From: Flaccisagitta enflata
Taxonomy: Eukaryota > Chaetognatha > Sagittoidea > Aphragmophora
Direction of reading: 5' to 3'
Assembly: GCA_965153355.1 (NCBI GenBank)
Contig: OZ231127.1
Span: forward strand, 29,884,001 to 29,948,000
DNA: 64,000 nt
A program made the position numbers and the translations under genes. The stretch's first letter is position 1, and the number at the start of each line of letters is the position of its first letter. Positions 1 through 10,564 of this stretch are shown one piece after another. A model generated the notes under the pieces. It made no database searches. It saw nothing but the letters and a program-made list of their open reading frames with translations, and was not told the DNA's origin.

Positions 1-737
1 AAAAACTCTCCCATCATTAAGTCATGAATATAAGCTGATAAAAGAAATAAAAGGGGAAGATCCGCAATAATATTAAAAAGAAAATTGGTTAGAAAAATTA
101 AGTTACCATGCCCCCATAAAATGGCGCGTAGTTTTTTTTAACCAGCTCATAAAAAAAACTAAAAAAAGTTTAAAGTGGTGTCTGACTGTAGTTTGAATTA
201 GTAATTGACCACTTCTGTTTTGGTGGGTGGGATAGCCACTTGTATTCGCACTATAAAATAGAAGTGGAAGCGAAAGCAGCAGGAAAATTGACCACTTCAA
301 CATCCCTTGTTGGCCTGTAAATCTATTGATCTAGATATAAACATGCAAAAACGTAATTGCTGGAAAAAGTCATTTCAGTTATCACTGTGTGTTTCTTTTT
401 AACAACAGACTTCAAACAAATTGAGAAAAAAAAAAATTTTTCTCATGAATATTTTTTTTTGGATCTAAAAAAATATTATTTTATTATGGATAAAGAAGGG
501 ATATGACAGTAATCTTCCAAAGGCAACATTTGTGTTTCATCGGGATCCAAAATCAAAAAACGAAAATGTGTAAAGTTGAATGATTATAATAAAATAATCA
601 TTGAAATAAGTCACAATAGATATCTTTTTGCAAGCTTTGTACTTATCAACAAAAAAGAACCTAATTAAGATAAAATTGATGAAGAAAATTTACTGCAAAT
701 TAGCAAGAATTTCATTTTTGGTCAGTGACCAAGGGGC
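1..737. other. AT-rich intergenic DNA
   Basis: No credible coding or RNA feature is visible on either strand. The stretch is A/T-rich with short homopolymers, and the only short open frames have no recognisable domain. Confidence 0.5.
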
Positions 738-878
738 GGTTGAAATTATAAATTTGCATAGAAAATGAAAAAATGAAAAAATGAAAAACATAGTTCTCCT
801 TAAAAATCATTTGCAGAGAGAACTATGTTTTAGGGAATGCAAAATTTCCTTTCATTAGAGAGTAATATAATTTCAACC
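738..878. mobile_element. Small hairpin MITE-like element
   Basis: The ends are inverted copies: GGTTGAAATTATA at the left and TATAATTTCAACC at the right. Nearer the centre AACATAGTTCTC pairs with GAGAACTATGTT around a ~20-base loop, so the whole ~140 bp can fold back. It has no coding capacity. The hairpin at about 36996-37152 has the same design and shares the TTTGCATAGAAAAT subterminal motif, which suggests one family. The class is not determined. Confidence 0.55.
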
Positions 879-1228
879 GCAGGCAAGAATAAAAAAATGT
901 AATCAAGATTTTACAAAAATCCTTGATTCCTTGACTATTTTCAGGTGAATTGCATAGTTGAAATTACTTTTGAGGTCGAAATATGATAAAAATGTATATA
1001 TCAAGTGTCTTTAGAGACAATATGTCTTCTAACAGCATTTGAGGACCATCATTTTCCTGATACTGATACAAAAATCATGGTGAAACTCTTGATTTTCCTT
1101 CAAAAAATTGCCGTCATATCAAATTTGTTAAAATGTTCTTTTTAAACCAATAGAATTATGGTTTCCTCCTCGCTCTTGTCGTAAGGATCTGATTGAATAT
1201 CTTTCCAATAGTTACTGCTTTCATAGTT

Positions 1229-1460
1229 ATTTAGTCACTTGCTATGCGACTCTATGACAGAGTGTCCCATAATAGGTCTGTCTGTCTGTCTGTCTGTTAA
1301 GCAAAACTTTAGATGATGTGAATTTGGCTGAAAGAGCGATTTCTGAGTATTTCTGCCCCTGCCCTGCCACAATATAGCCCCAGCCCACTCACATGCTGCC
1401 CTGCCCACCTATATCACTGTCCCTGCCCACCCACAAATGACTACTGATTGGCCATAAGGG
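1229..1460 (-). repeat. R1-family short repeat, degenerate
   Basis: The segment starts with the R1 hairpin (GTCACTTGCTATGCGACTC), continues with a GTCT tetranucleotide run and then has blocks like CCCTGCCCACC, the usual R1 order read from the hairpin end. The terminal GGCCGGATACACGGC block is decayed or missing. Confidence 0.5.
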
Positions 1461-1642
1461 CCTTGTTAAAACTATATAAGTCTTTTTCAGGGGCCTCGCG
1501 GTAACAGTAGCCTTGGGCCTCGCGTATGGTTGATCCGGGCCAGCGTAGACTACGTATATTTATGCAACCGTATACATGTTAAGAGACTCCATTGGTAAAT
1601 CTTCTCTGATTTCAATTTTGTTTCATTTCACCTCCCTTTCAG

Positions 1643-1700
1643 ACTTTCATCAAATGATCGAGTGCATAAGGCTAGCTTGACTCTTCGTCGTATTCCGAAG
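1643..1700 (+). CDS. Candidate isolated internal exon
   Basis: A 58-base segment sits between a strong acceptor (pyrimidine tract CACCTCCCTTTCAG) and a strong donor (AAG followed by GTAAGA). One of the three frames is open and reads LSSNDRVHKASLTLRRIPK, with one leading base, so the exon would run from phase 2 to phase 0. The peptide is not recognised. No partner exon was found, so it may belong to a gene to the left of the window or be a chance match. Confidence 0.25.
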
Positions 1701-2766
1701 GTAAGAGTTTACCGCTACATAGCCCACTGTATCCTTTTTTCTTTTTTTCTTTTTTTATGATTTTTGCTGATTATGCAGCTGGACGGCGTGGGGCCGTAAA
1801 TTCCAACAACGTCAGCCTTATGATATGGCAAAAACTGGCTTACGTGTAGGCGACGACCGGACTTTTTTTTAGCGTTTTTAACGAGTTTTTTTTCACGAAA
1901 ATTTCAAATCTGAAACAAGAAAACAACACAGTAGGCCGAACCAGCACAGTTTTATACAGGGCACAGTTTGTCAAAATTCAAGAAAAAAAAAACGCCAAAC
2001 CTAATCTTTAGTCTATATGCTTCCATTCAACCAGCCACAAGATCCTATCTTGACCGGAAGTAGGTGCCCACTATGTAATCGCCCGGACTCTGGCTCTGGA
2101 AGCAAAAACGGCCAATTAAGTAATAATTTAGTAATGAAAAAAATAATGAAATAATGATTGGAGCTGAAGTGTATTGGTTAGTGTGGAAGGGACCCATCAC
2201 AATTTTTGATCATTTTGGGCTTTTGGGGGCCGGGGGGGGGGGGGGTAAAAATTGAGTTACGAGGCTCATTTTGCTTAAAATAGAGGTGGTCAGTACTCTA
2301 TTTTTTTAAAACCATGTACACTAAAACATTAAGACCATATTATGGTTGAAATATGTAGAGGAGACTATGAGGTTTCATAATCAGGTTTCCATATATTGGT
2401 ACAACTCATAGTTTTTGCATAATACTAAAAAATGTATTTTTTAAAAATCAATGAGCGACTTCCCATTATAATCCTATGGAGGGGGGAAGAGCAAAAAAAT
2501 CAGTTTTATTTTTTTTTAGCTATGTACACCAAAACATTAAGAACATTTTTTTTTGCAATTCTTACTCTTTAGTGATGGTCTATCAGGGACAGGTTTCCAT
2601 ATGATGGTACAACTCATCATTTTGGAGTAATAGCATGTTGCTATTTTACCACTTTTCATAGAAAGGATTCCAGATCTGCTCTATTGTAAATTCTCATCTT
2701 TAAGCCACTTTTTTTGATGTATGGCTTATTGAAAAAACATATTCTTGTTGATAGTGGATAAAAGGA
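1701..2766. other. Non-coding AT-rich stretch
   Basis: No gene is visible. A run of about 14 G lies near 2230-2244. Two similar segments at about 2280-2430 and 2510-2640 share phrases on accompanying TACACC/AAAACATTAAG and TTTCCATAT..TGGTACAACTCAT, so this looks like a two-copy diverged tandem duplication. Confidence 0.45.
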
Positions 2767-3315
2767 ATGTGCATTGTATGACTAGGTAGTGGTGGAGGTG
2801 GTGTTGTGAGAAGGAGGAGGAGGAGGAGGAGGAAGAGACAGCGGTGGCAATAGATTGAAAAAATTTGCAAATTTATAGATAAGACCAAGTTTATTTGCAT
2901 ATTCTTGTTGAGTGGGTAAGATGAATGTGCAGTATATGACAAGGTGGTGGTGGTGGTGGTAGTAGGAAGAGGAGCAGGAGGAGAAGGAGGAGGAGGAGGA
3001 GGAGAAGAACAAGGAGAAGAAGAAGAAGGGGTTAATGGAAAAATTGCACAAATTGATAAGGTGGACTAAGCTCATTAACACATTTTTGCCAATAGTGGGT
3101 AAGAAGAATGTGTAGAAGGTGGTGGTTGAGGTGGAGCTGAGGAGGAGGAGGAGGAGGAGGAGGAGGAGTAGAGGGCAGCAGCCAAGTGAAAAATTGCTCA
3201 AAATGATGATCTTTGACAAATTCTTGTTCATAGCGGGAAAATGTGCTATGTAAGACAAGATGGTGGTGAAGGTGGTGGTGGAGCTGTGGAGGAGGAGGAG
3301 GAGGAGGAGGAAAAG
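2767..3315 (+). repeat. Four-unit minisatellite with GGT/GGA cores
   Basis: Four diverged units begin near 2767, 2924, 3106 and 3240, each with AATGTG(C/T) followed by a (GGT)n block, then a (GGA)n block, then a spacer containing AAAAATTGC and ATTCTTGTTG. Unit length varies between about 134 and 182 bp because the trinucleotide blocks differ in length. The long Ser/Pro/Leu-rich open frames on the minus strand are a by-product of the triplet repeats. Confidence 0.7.
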
Positions 3316-3370
3316 GTGGTGGTTAAGGGAACAAGGCCAAAACCTAAAAATTACATGTGAGGCTTAAAAA

Positions 3371-3405
3371 AGGCCGGATACACGGCAATCCAGTCGCGGA
3401 CATAG
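3371..3405 (+). repeat. R1-family fragment (5' end only)
   Basis: AAGGCCGGATACACGGC followed by CCAGTCGCGGAC is the diagnostic GGCC end of R1. The rest of the element is absent. Confidence 0.6.
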
Positions 3406-3539
3406 TTGGTATTGAGCCCTCTTTAGTATCCCTCTCCTACATCCCTCTCCTACATCTCTCCCCTAACTCAAGACAAGGATGGAAAATAGCAAATTGATAC
3501 ACTATTTAAGGCAAAAATCACCAAAATTAGCATGATTTC

Positions 3540-3930
3540 CACTTAATACCTCAATTTGGGGCCCTTTAAGGCCCATGGAGCCCGCAAATCACCATGATAT
3601 TGCTTGCCAAGGCTAGCTTGGCCTAAGCAAGGTTGTGTATAGGCATGAAGATATCATTTGACTAAAAAAGATGTGCACAAAAGCTTATTTTCCTCAAAAT
3701 CGCCATATTTTGGCCATTTTTGGGGCCCTTTGGGCCTGTAAAACTCTTTGATATTGCTTGCCAGGGCTAGCTTGACCCCACCAAGGTTGTACATAGGCAT
3801 GAAGATATCATTTGACCATCAAAAATTAGCAAAAAAAGCTTATTTTGCTCAAAATTGCTATTTTTTGGCCATTTTCGGGCCCTTAGGGTCGTCTGGGGCC
3901 CATACAACTCTATGATATTGCTTACCAGGG
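3540..3930 (+). repeat. ~160-bp satellite, left part
   Basis: Direct units of about 156-162 bp share TGATATTGCTTGCCAGGG, GCTAGCTTG, CATAGGCATGAAGATATC and a TTTTGGCCATTTTTGGG block. Starts of the TGATATTGCTT block lie near 3595, 3751 and 3913. The array resumes at 5540 after a 1609-bp insertion. It is non-coding. Confidence 0.8.
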
Positions 3931-5539
3931 TAGGTAAGGATCTTGTTGTTTTACTTCATAGAGTTAAAAGTGAAATGCGTTCTGAAAAAAACTCGCCCCC
4001 GGAAGTGTCTAGACTCACGACAGGCGTAAATCACCACCGATCCAGGCTTCCTTGGGTTTGCTCGACGGAAATTCGTTTTCTCTCACGACTTTTGCTAACT
4101 AGAATTGTCGTTCGTTTGTTTGTAAAAGATAATAAGAACAAATATATAAACGATTTATGACTGACAAACACAACTTTACGTTCAGAGTTAGAGTCCAGGG
4201 ACTGAAAGGTCAACTTCAGAGGCACTCATCAAAATCTTATTTAGGCAAGAGCATTTCATGTGTTTGATAGCACCTAGTAGAGGAGCTATGCAAAAAATGC
4301 TTGACATATGTGTAGATTTTTGTGATGAATTTTGTCTTTCTTTTAACATAAAAAAGTCGAAAGTCATGATTTTTGGTAACACTAAAGGAAAGAATGTTAC
4401 TCCCCTTACTCTTTACAATGAACCCCTTGAATTTGTTCCCCAATGGACTTATCTCGGCGTAACTATAGTTGCGGGATCTTCCTTGACTTTTACGTGTAAA
4501 AAAGAGCTCTCAAATTTTTACCGCTCTCTTAACTCGTTACTTTCTTCTATTCAAAAGCCTAATGAAGTAGTATTAATGAATCTTTTGTATTCGAACTGTG
4601 TCCCTGGTCTCACACATGGTGCAGAGGTAAAACTTATTCCCAGTAGCGAACTGAATGATTGTAATGTCGCGCTTAACAACGGAATTCGTCGGATTTTCTC
4701 TTACAATAGGTGGGAGAGTACAAGATATCTGCGTCAGCAATTATCATTTCCTAGCATAACAGAAATCTTTCACTCGCGTAGCAGGAAATTTCTCTCCAAA
4801 TGTCTGAACGGCGAGACTCAGAACGACGTCATACAACGTCTCGCGATCTACACGAAATTGGAAAATGTCGAAGAATGAAGTCCTAGTTTATAGTGAATCT
4901 TAGTTAGATTACTGCGTGTTTTTTGGTTTGCCACTGTCATTTTGATGACGAATATAATATCATTCAAAAAGTATATCTATTCATGTAAACCTTCGGATTA
5001 AGAGGATATTTCACTTTTCTTACTCGATCTACTTCTCCATGAGGATGAGTACTTAATGTAGCGCGGTTTTTTAAGTGGCGTTTTCTGCGTCACTCTACGT
5101 GTCTCACTCAGCTGTAACAAGTTACACACATGTATAAAAACAAACCAAAGACGATCTTTTTTCCAAAGCAGATTGCATTTTTCTCACAGGTGCATGCGGT
5201 CAGAGTCAAATAAAGCAGTGCTCTTCAATCAGACAATCTCCAAAAATTAGTTTTGCTATGATTTTCTATGTTTTTGTGACAAAGATGGCGCGCAATGATA
5301 CATGTGTAGTGTAACTTTGACTCTGAAAAAAACGAGTGGGGGCGAGTTTTAGAAAATAAGCGTACAATTCATCGACCTTTTTTTCCACTTTTTTTTATAA
5401 TGAAATTGAACTTATCATGAGAACGACGTAAGCTGAAGAGTGTTGGCCCCGCTAGTGTTTTTCGCGACTTCAACTTGCATAGGTGGGAAAAAAATCCAAG
5501 TTAAGATGCGTAAGGAAGTAACTCGTACTTCTTTCTCTA
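3931..5539 (+). mobile_element. 1.6-kb insertion in the satellite, flanked by a 7-bp duplication
   Basis: ACCAGGG occurs at 3924-3930 and again at 5540-5546. Removing the 1609 bp plus one ACCAGGG restores an intact satellite unit, so this is a real insertion with a target-site duplication. It carries a 5'-truncated reverse transcriptase tail (4258-4878) and then about 660 bp of 3' non-coding DNA. No long terminal inverted repeats and no poly(A) tail are seen. A related sequence, GAAAAAAAC near ACTCGCCCC, occurs near both ends (about 3985 and 5325). A non-LTR retrotransposon, or a composite carrying one, is the best reading. Confidence 0.65.
4258..4878 (+). pseudogene. Non-LTR retrotransposon reverse transcriptase, C-terminal fragment
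   Basis: The 206-residue open frame matches the C-terminal part of the reverse transcriptase of LINE-type elements. FNIKKSKVMIFGN is the post-catalytic KSK..M.FG block and YLGVTI is the conserved YLGV motif. They are followed by LLYSNCVPGLTHGAEV and the RRIFSYNRWEST thumb-like segment typical of jockey/CR1/RTE-like proteins. The catalytic YADD should lie directly before MCLIAPS but is missing: the frame upstream reads RQEHF. The element is therefore truncated just after the active site and cannot be active. Family and motifs are recognised; the clade is not resolved. The fragment runs uninterrupted to a TGA stop, so the insertion is fairly young or the fragment was preserved by chance. Confidence 0.8.
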
Positions 5540-6045
5540 ACCAGGGCTAACTTGACCCTAGTAAATTTGTACAAAGGCTTAAAGATGTTATTTGACTAAA
5601 AATAATGAGAAAATAAGCTTTTTTTCCTCAAAATAACTGTTTTTGGGCTATTTTTGGGCTATTTTTGAGCCCTTAGGACCCTCTGGGACACATAAAGCTC
5701 CATGATTTTGCTTGCCAGGGCTAGCTTGACCCAAGCAAGGTAGTACATAGGCATGAGGATATCATTTTTATGTGAGAACTGGGCAAAAAATGTTTTTTTC
5801 CTTAAAATTGGCGTTTTTGGGCCTTTTTGTGGCCCTTAAGGTCCTCTGGGGCCCGTAAAACTTCATGATAATGCTTACCAGGGTTAGCTTGACTCAAGCA
5901 AGATAGTTCATGGGCACCAAGTTATCATTTTAGTACAAAAAATAGGCAAAAAAGCTTATTTTCCTCAAAATCGACATTTTGGGGTACATAGGGCCCTCTG
6001 GGGCCCTTAAAGCTGGATAATTTTCCTTATTTTAGCTTCTAATAC
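5540..6045 (+). repeat. ~160-bp satellite, right part
   Basis: Three further units of the satellite seen at 3540-3930. ACCAGGG(C/T)TA(A/G)CTTGAC blocks lie near 5540, 5715 and 5878. The third unit decays after about 6000. Confidence 0.8.
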
Positions 6046-6164
6046 ACTAATAGGTTTGTATTGTACAAAAAAAAATCCATAAAGTGACCAAAATAATAAA
6101 GTGCTGGTAATGCCCAAAACGGCCTACTGTGAACAATTTAGGTCAATGATCCGAGTCAATGATC

Positions 6165-6372
6165 CTACCCCTAAACCCACCCCTAAACCCACCCCTACCC
6201 CTAAACCCACCCCTACCCCTAAACCCACCCTAAACAAAGCCACCCTAAATCACCTAAACCAACACTAACTACCTACCCCACCTAACCCTAAACCAATTAC
6301 CCCAAACCCTAAACTCCTAAACCCACCCCTAAACCCCCTAAACCCCTACCTAAACCCACCCTTAACCCTAAA
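6165..6372 (-). repeat. Telomere-like CCCTAAACCCAC array
   Basis: Repeated CCCTAAACCCACCCCTA words without a constant period. On the other strand this is a TTTAGGG/TAGGGG-rich sequence. It is an interstitial array about 300 bp upstream of YIPF3, not a chromosome end, because single-copy gene sequence follows. Confidence 0.7.
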
Positions 6373-6638
6373 TTAACAAGAAATCAAAGAATCATCGATA
6401 AATCAACATAAATCAACAAGAAATAAATAACTCGACGTAAGCAGTAGAAGCGAGAGTGAGTAATAGTCGAGAGAGGCCGACACTCGGCTGAAAACGAAAA
6501 CAAAAGACATCGCTCTAGTCCGGTCGTCTCCTACACGTAGACCCAAAAACTGATTGTCGTGATGACATTATTAGCCTCAAATTTTATAACTCTTTTGAAT
6601 ACTTTCTCTCTCTAAATAAGAAATTGATGTAGATTTAT

Positions 6639-6654
6639 CCGGATTTTTCTTTAG
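6639..6654 (+). promoter_or_regulatory. 3' splice-site-like sequence in the YIPF3 5' leader
   Basis: GGATTTTTCTTTAG ends 21 bases before the YIPF3 ATG and looks like a pyrimidine tract with a terminal AG. It could be the acceptor of a 5'-UTR intron or of a trans-spliced leader. No matching donor was identified. Confidence 0.35.
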
Positions 6655-6675
6655 GGCGCAATTGCGCAGAAGGCG

Positions 6676-7587
6676 ATGGCGACGAAGGAGAACGATTCGA
6701 CTGTGATCGACCTCGACGGATTTGATGATTTCGATAGTCTCGAGGCGCCGAGCGACGTCGAATTCAACCCTACAGACGCCGCCCCCACGAGCCGCGCCGC
6801 TCTTGTCGTCAGCAGCGATGACGACGATGACGGCTCCATCAAGAGCGCCACCACCACGGACGCGTCAGCCGACATGGCTTCGCAACTTCGAAACAAATTC
6901 CGAGAGGATATGACGGACATGCTGTGGCAAAGCGGTCGGGAGAAAGCCACCGCGGCGCTCAACATGTACGCCAAAATCGACATTTTGCGGCCTTATTTCG
7001 ACGTGGAGCCGATTCAAGTGCGGAACCGACTGTTGGCCAGTTTCGTGCCGGTGATGCCGACGGCGAAGAAGCGAGCCTCCATTCCCGGCGATTTGTACGG
7101 ACCTTGCATGATCCTCTTCACGCTGATCGCCATCCTTTTGTGTCAGATGAAAGTGTCGTCTCATCGAGTGGAAGATGGCACTTTAATGGGCACCGCATTT
7201 GGACTTTGCTTCACTTATTGGTTCGGCGCATCTGGCTTGCTTTTCGGTCTAGCTTATTTCTGCAACATCCAACTGCGACTGTTGCAGATTCTCTCCTTGT
7301 TGGGCTACGCGATGTTTTCTCATTGCGTGGTGCTGTTCTTATCCACTGTGATCCACACTCATCACACGCATTTGTTCTTCTATTTGGTGTGGTTTGTGTT
7401 CGGTGGATTGTCGGCTTTGCGGCTTGTGGGCGTGTTCGTTGCCCGCACTCGCGACCCTCCTAATCGTCTCCTCGCTGCCGGTGTAGTCGCCTCTCTGCAT
7501 CTTATCTTCATGCTGTATCTGCATTTCGCTTATCACGAAAATGTCGTCGAACTACAAGAGACGATGGAGGGACTTACATCGGGATGA
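6676..7587 (+). CDS. YIPF3: YIPF3-like Golgi membrane protein (Yip1 family)
   Basis: A 303-residue single-exon protein. The N-terminal ~135 residues are cytosolic-type and acidic, with a DDDDD run at residues 48-52. The family signature IDILRPYFDVEP lies at residues 101-112 and GDLYGP at 138-143. About five hydrophobic segments follow, roughly 142-158, 169-185, 186-197, 204-228 and 232-256, plus a last one at 264-287 that contains LYLHFAYH; the exact count is uncertain. The length and the order IDILRPYFDVEP, GELYGP-like, GTLMGTA, SALRLV, LYLHFAYH match vertebrate YIPF3. That protein pairs with YIPF4 in the cis-Golgi and helps maintain Golgi structure (family knowledge). The ATG at 6676 is the first in frame and is preceded by a GCGATGGCG context. 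No intron is needed. No AATAAA is seen soon after the TGA stop. Confidence 0.93.
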   Translation: MATKENDSTVIDLDGFDDFDSLEAPSDVEFNPTDAAPTSRAALVVSSDDDDDGSIKSATTTDASADMASQLRNKFREDMTDMLWQSGREKATAALNMYAKIDILRPYFDVEPIQVRNRLLASFVPVMPTAKKRASIPGDLYGPCMILFTLIAILLCQMKVSSHRVEDGTLMGTAFGLCFTYWFGASGLLFGLAYFCNIQLRLLQILSLLGYAMFSHCVVLFLSTVIHTHHTHLFFYLVWFVFGGLSALRLVGVFVARTRDPPNRLLAAGVVASLHLIFMLYLHFAYHENVVELQETMEGLTSG

Positions 7588-8302
7588 ATACATCACATTT
7601 TTCTAGAATATTTCTAGTTTTCTTTTTCTTATTTCCCGGCTCTATTGAGCTCTGAATTGTCTTACCGATACTACTCTCATTGTATAGGTGCAGCAGTACA
7701 GTGGAAATCCGATATAACGGTGTTGAAGGGACTGGGTAATTTTGGTTGTTAAATCCGAATGTTGTTAAATCGAATTACACTTTTTTTTGTCATTTTTTTG
7801 TATAAAAAAGATCATAAAAAAGTCAAACATGCAAACATTTATGCTCAATGAATTGCAATGGTTGAGCATTTGTGCATCTGGTAAACTGAGTGACAGATTG
7901 AAAGACAAGGCCTCTGAAAGGCCTACTTTGATATAACAACGGATCATTATCATATATAAAATGCTTAAGCTATTTAGCAAGGTAACAAAAACTGAAATAG
8001 CAAAAGAACAAGGCCGGATATACGGCTACCCCAGTCACATGTGGGTGGGCTGGGGCCATAATTTAGGTCAGTGGAATATTTGGGCAGGAGCAATAAGGCC
8101 AAAACTCCCATTACACACTGTACCACAGATCAATCTACTGAGCAGTTTCCTTATGTCTAAGATTTATTTATGCATCTTATTGACAGAGGAGGGCACTCCA
8201 ATCAACTGCCAGAGTTTGCAATGAAAAAGATAAGAACAATTTAGGGGAAGACCTTGCTGCTATTTTAGAATAAGACAATCAAATTATCCTTCATTTTCAG
8301 AA

Positions 8303-8375
8303 ATAAGAATGGTGTTGTGGTAACACTGTTCCTTTTTGCTCATAAGGTTCTGAGTTCGAATCTTGGAAGTCACAT
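8303..8375 (+). repeat. tRNA-like SINE head
   Basis: The sequence folds like the arms of a tRNA: a D-arm (GTGTTGTGGTAACAC), an anticodon arm around TTGCTCA that would give anticodon GCT, and a T-arm with GAGTTCGAATC, a good pol III B-box. The flanks do not form an acceptor stem, so it is a tRNA-derived SINE or pseudogene, not a functional tRNA. Confidence 0.55.
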
Positions 8376-8424
8376 TCATTTTTCCTTTGAAAAATTCCCC
8401 TCAGTGTGTTTGGAACTCAAAAAT

Positions 8425-8505
8425 CAAAAGTTCTAGTTACAGATGAGAATCAAACCCAAGAATTTCCAGGTTAAGTCGACTGACTTATCAAAGCGCCACC
8501 AGCAT
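8425..8505 (-). repeat. Second tRNA-like segment, opposite strand
   Basis: On the minus strand TGGTGGCGCTTTGATAAGTC resembles an A-box/D-arm and TTGGGTTTGATTCTCA a T-arm with B-box. The spacing suits a tRNA with a long variable arm. No paired acceptor stem is seen. It converges with the tRNA-like head at 8303-8375. Confidence 0.45.
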
Positions 8506-9535
8506 TTCCAGCCTCTCCGTGAGCCTCTTTCAAGTGTATCTTCATTCAGTCTTCCTCTTCCTTATCCACTCTCCTTATTTTTATCCTCTTCCTCTTCCTC
8601 ACTTTGCCATTCTTGTTGATGGAAAGATCGGGATTCAACTGGACATAGTAGCTGAAAACCATTGCTCCCAGAGTGACTTTCCATCTGCTTTGAGCGCCAA
8701 AGTGGCAGCAATATGCACATATGCTTACATATTTGGAATGTGCTCAGTCTCCTCTATGCAATGGTGTTAAAATTTTTTTGATGAGGCATGATGAGGGCAT
8801 CGCCCCTTTTTACTGCAATATCTTGGAGAAAAAAAAACTTTTTTCATTTTTTTTTTCACTCACCCCTTTATTTCAACCCCCTCTAAGAGGACAAAACACC
8901 CATTTTGTTCTTTCCTCCTCATTTCAGCAGATATTGAGAGTTAGAAATTGAAAAAATCCTTTGGTTTATCGCCCAGAATCGAGCTTATTGGCTCTCTGTG
9001 CATTAACGCCAAAAGAGTTAAGTGTGACAGACAGACAAACAGATAGACGGAGGGATGGATGGACCAACGGATGGCCTGACGGACAGACCGACAAGCGGGT
9101 GTAGAGTCGCGTAGCACGCAATTAAAGATTGATTTTGATTTAAATTTCTATACAGATGATCAATTTTGTCCTCTTTCATGTTTTTTTTATCATTGTTTAT
9201 ATTCTTTTGTATGCTTTTTTAACTTCTTTTTTTCTTATGTATCTATGATCTTCAATTTTAACTAAAAATAGAAAGATGAAGAAAGAAATTTACAGTGAAT
9301 TTAATCAATTCTTACATTGATACCTTTAAATTGAAGATAGTTTCTAAATGGGACAAAAAAATAACACCTATAAATCAGGTTTGACTGTTAAATTAGGTGT
9401 TGTTAAATCAGGAAAAATTAATATTGTAAAAGCCTATAAAAATTTGGGACCAAGGTATCCTGGCTGCTAAATCCGAAATGCTGTTAAATCAGGTGCCGAT
9501 AATGCAGTAATCCACTGTATTTCTTTTATCGTGTG

Positions 9536-10165
<630 letters not shown>

Positions 10166-10432
10166 ATCCTTCAGCGGTGTTCGTCTCTAAAACGTTTTCC
10201 TGTCTTGGTCGCTGTTTCCGACAATAGATGGCTGTAATTGTCTAGTCCTGTACGTTAGCTAATTTTTCTGGATCTGGAAATCTTGCTACCATTGATCTGC
10301 CCTCACGTAAACTTGTACTGATGCTTTCGAGCGGCCGTAGATCGGCTGCGTTACTATGCATTGTAGTAAATCATACTTTTGAGGTGTAATACGTGGCAAT
10401 TTTTGATTGAGCAGGGATTCGAGAGATTGATA

Positions 10433-10564
10433 ATGAAAGGACCTTTTATGGAATACGGACAAGGCGACGTGGGAAACGGGATGTCGGACCCAAAGCCCGT
10501 CGACGACAATGAGTTCGCAGAATTCATGTGGATGGGCGAAGAGTTGGATGAGTTTGACCAACAG
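10433..10564 (+). CDS. PAIP2: PAIP2 coding exon 1
   Basis: Forty-four codons from MKGPFMEYG to DEFDQQ, ending in phase 0 at CAG before GTTGAC. It contains the conserved FAEFMWM stretch of PAM1. An acceptor-like GAGCAG at 10411-10413 suggests a non-coding upstream exon. Confidence 0.85.

Larger units (their letters stand above)
8114..9000. mobile_element. 887-bp insertion with CATTA target duplication
   Basis: CATTA stands at 8109-8113 and at 9001-9005, and deleting the interval plus one copy rejoins the R1 repeat. The insert starts CACACTG and ends CTCTGTG, giving only a 4-base inverted end. It contains two tRNA-like segments in opposite orientation and no credible gene. The class is unknown; a tRNA-derived composite SINE is possible. 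Confidence 0.6.
8007..9125 (+). repeat. R1-family repeat split by an insertion
   Basis: The GGCCGGATATACGGC end and the GGGTGGGCTGGGGCC block lie at 8007-8113. The remaining half (AACGCCAAAAGAGTTAAGTG, the GACAGACAG tetranucleotides and the TCGCGTAGCACGC hairpin) is at 9001-9125. Together they make one R1 element. The break lies in the CCATTAACGCC segment seen intact in the copy at 38241. Confidence 0.75.
7699..9517. mobile_element. pogo/Tigger-like DNA transposon remnant with nested insertions
   Basis: The ends are inverted: CAGTGGAAATCCGATATAAC at the left and, read inward from the right, CAGTGGATTACTGCATTATC. Both are flanked by TA, the target duplication of the Tc1/mariner/pogo group. 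The CAGTGGA...TATAACG terminus resembles Tigger elements. Subterminal GTTAAATC blocks recur at both ends. No transposase is left. An R1 repeat (8007-9125), itself split by an 887-bp insertion, sits inside. The element lies between YIPF3 and PAIP2. Confidence 0.7.

Noticed and set aside
8303-8375. Functional tRNA-Ser(GCT)
   Set aside because: The D-, anticodon- and T-arms are present, but the flanks do not pair into an acceptor stem and it lies inside a transposed segment.
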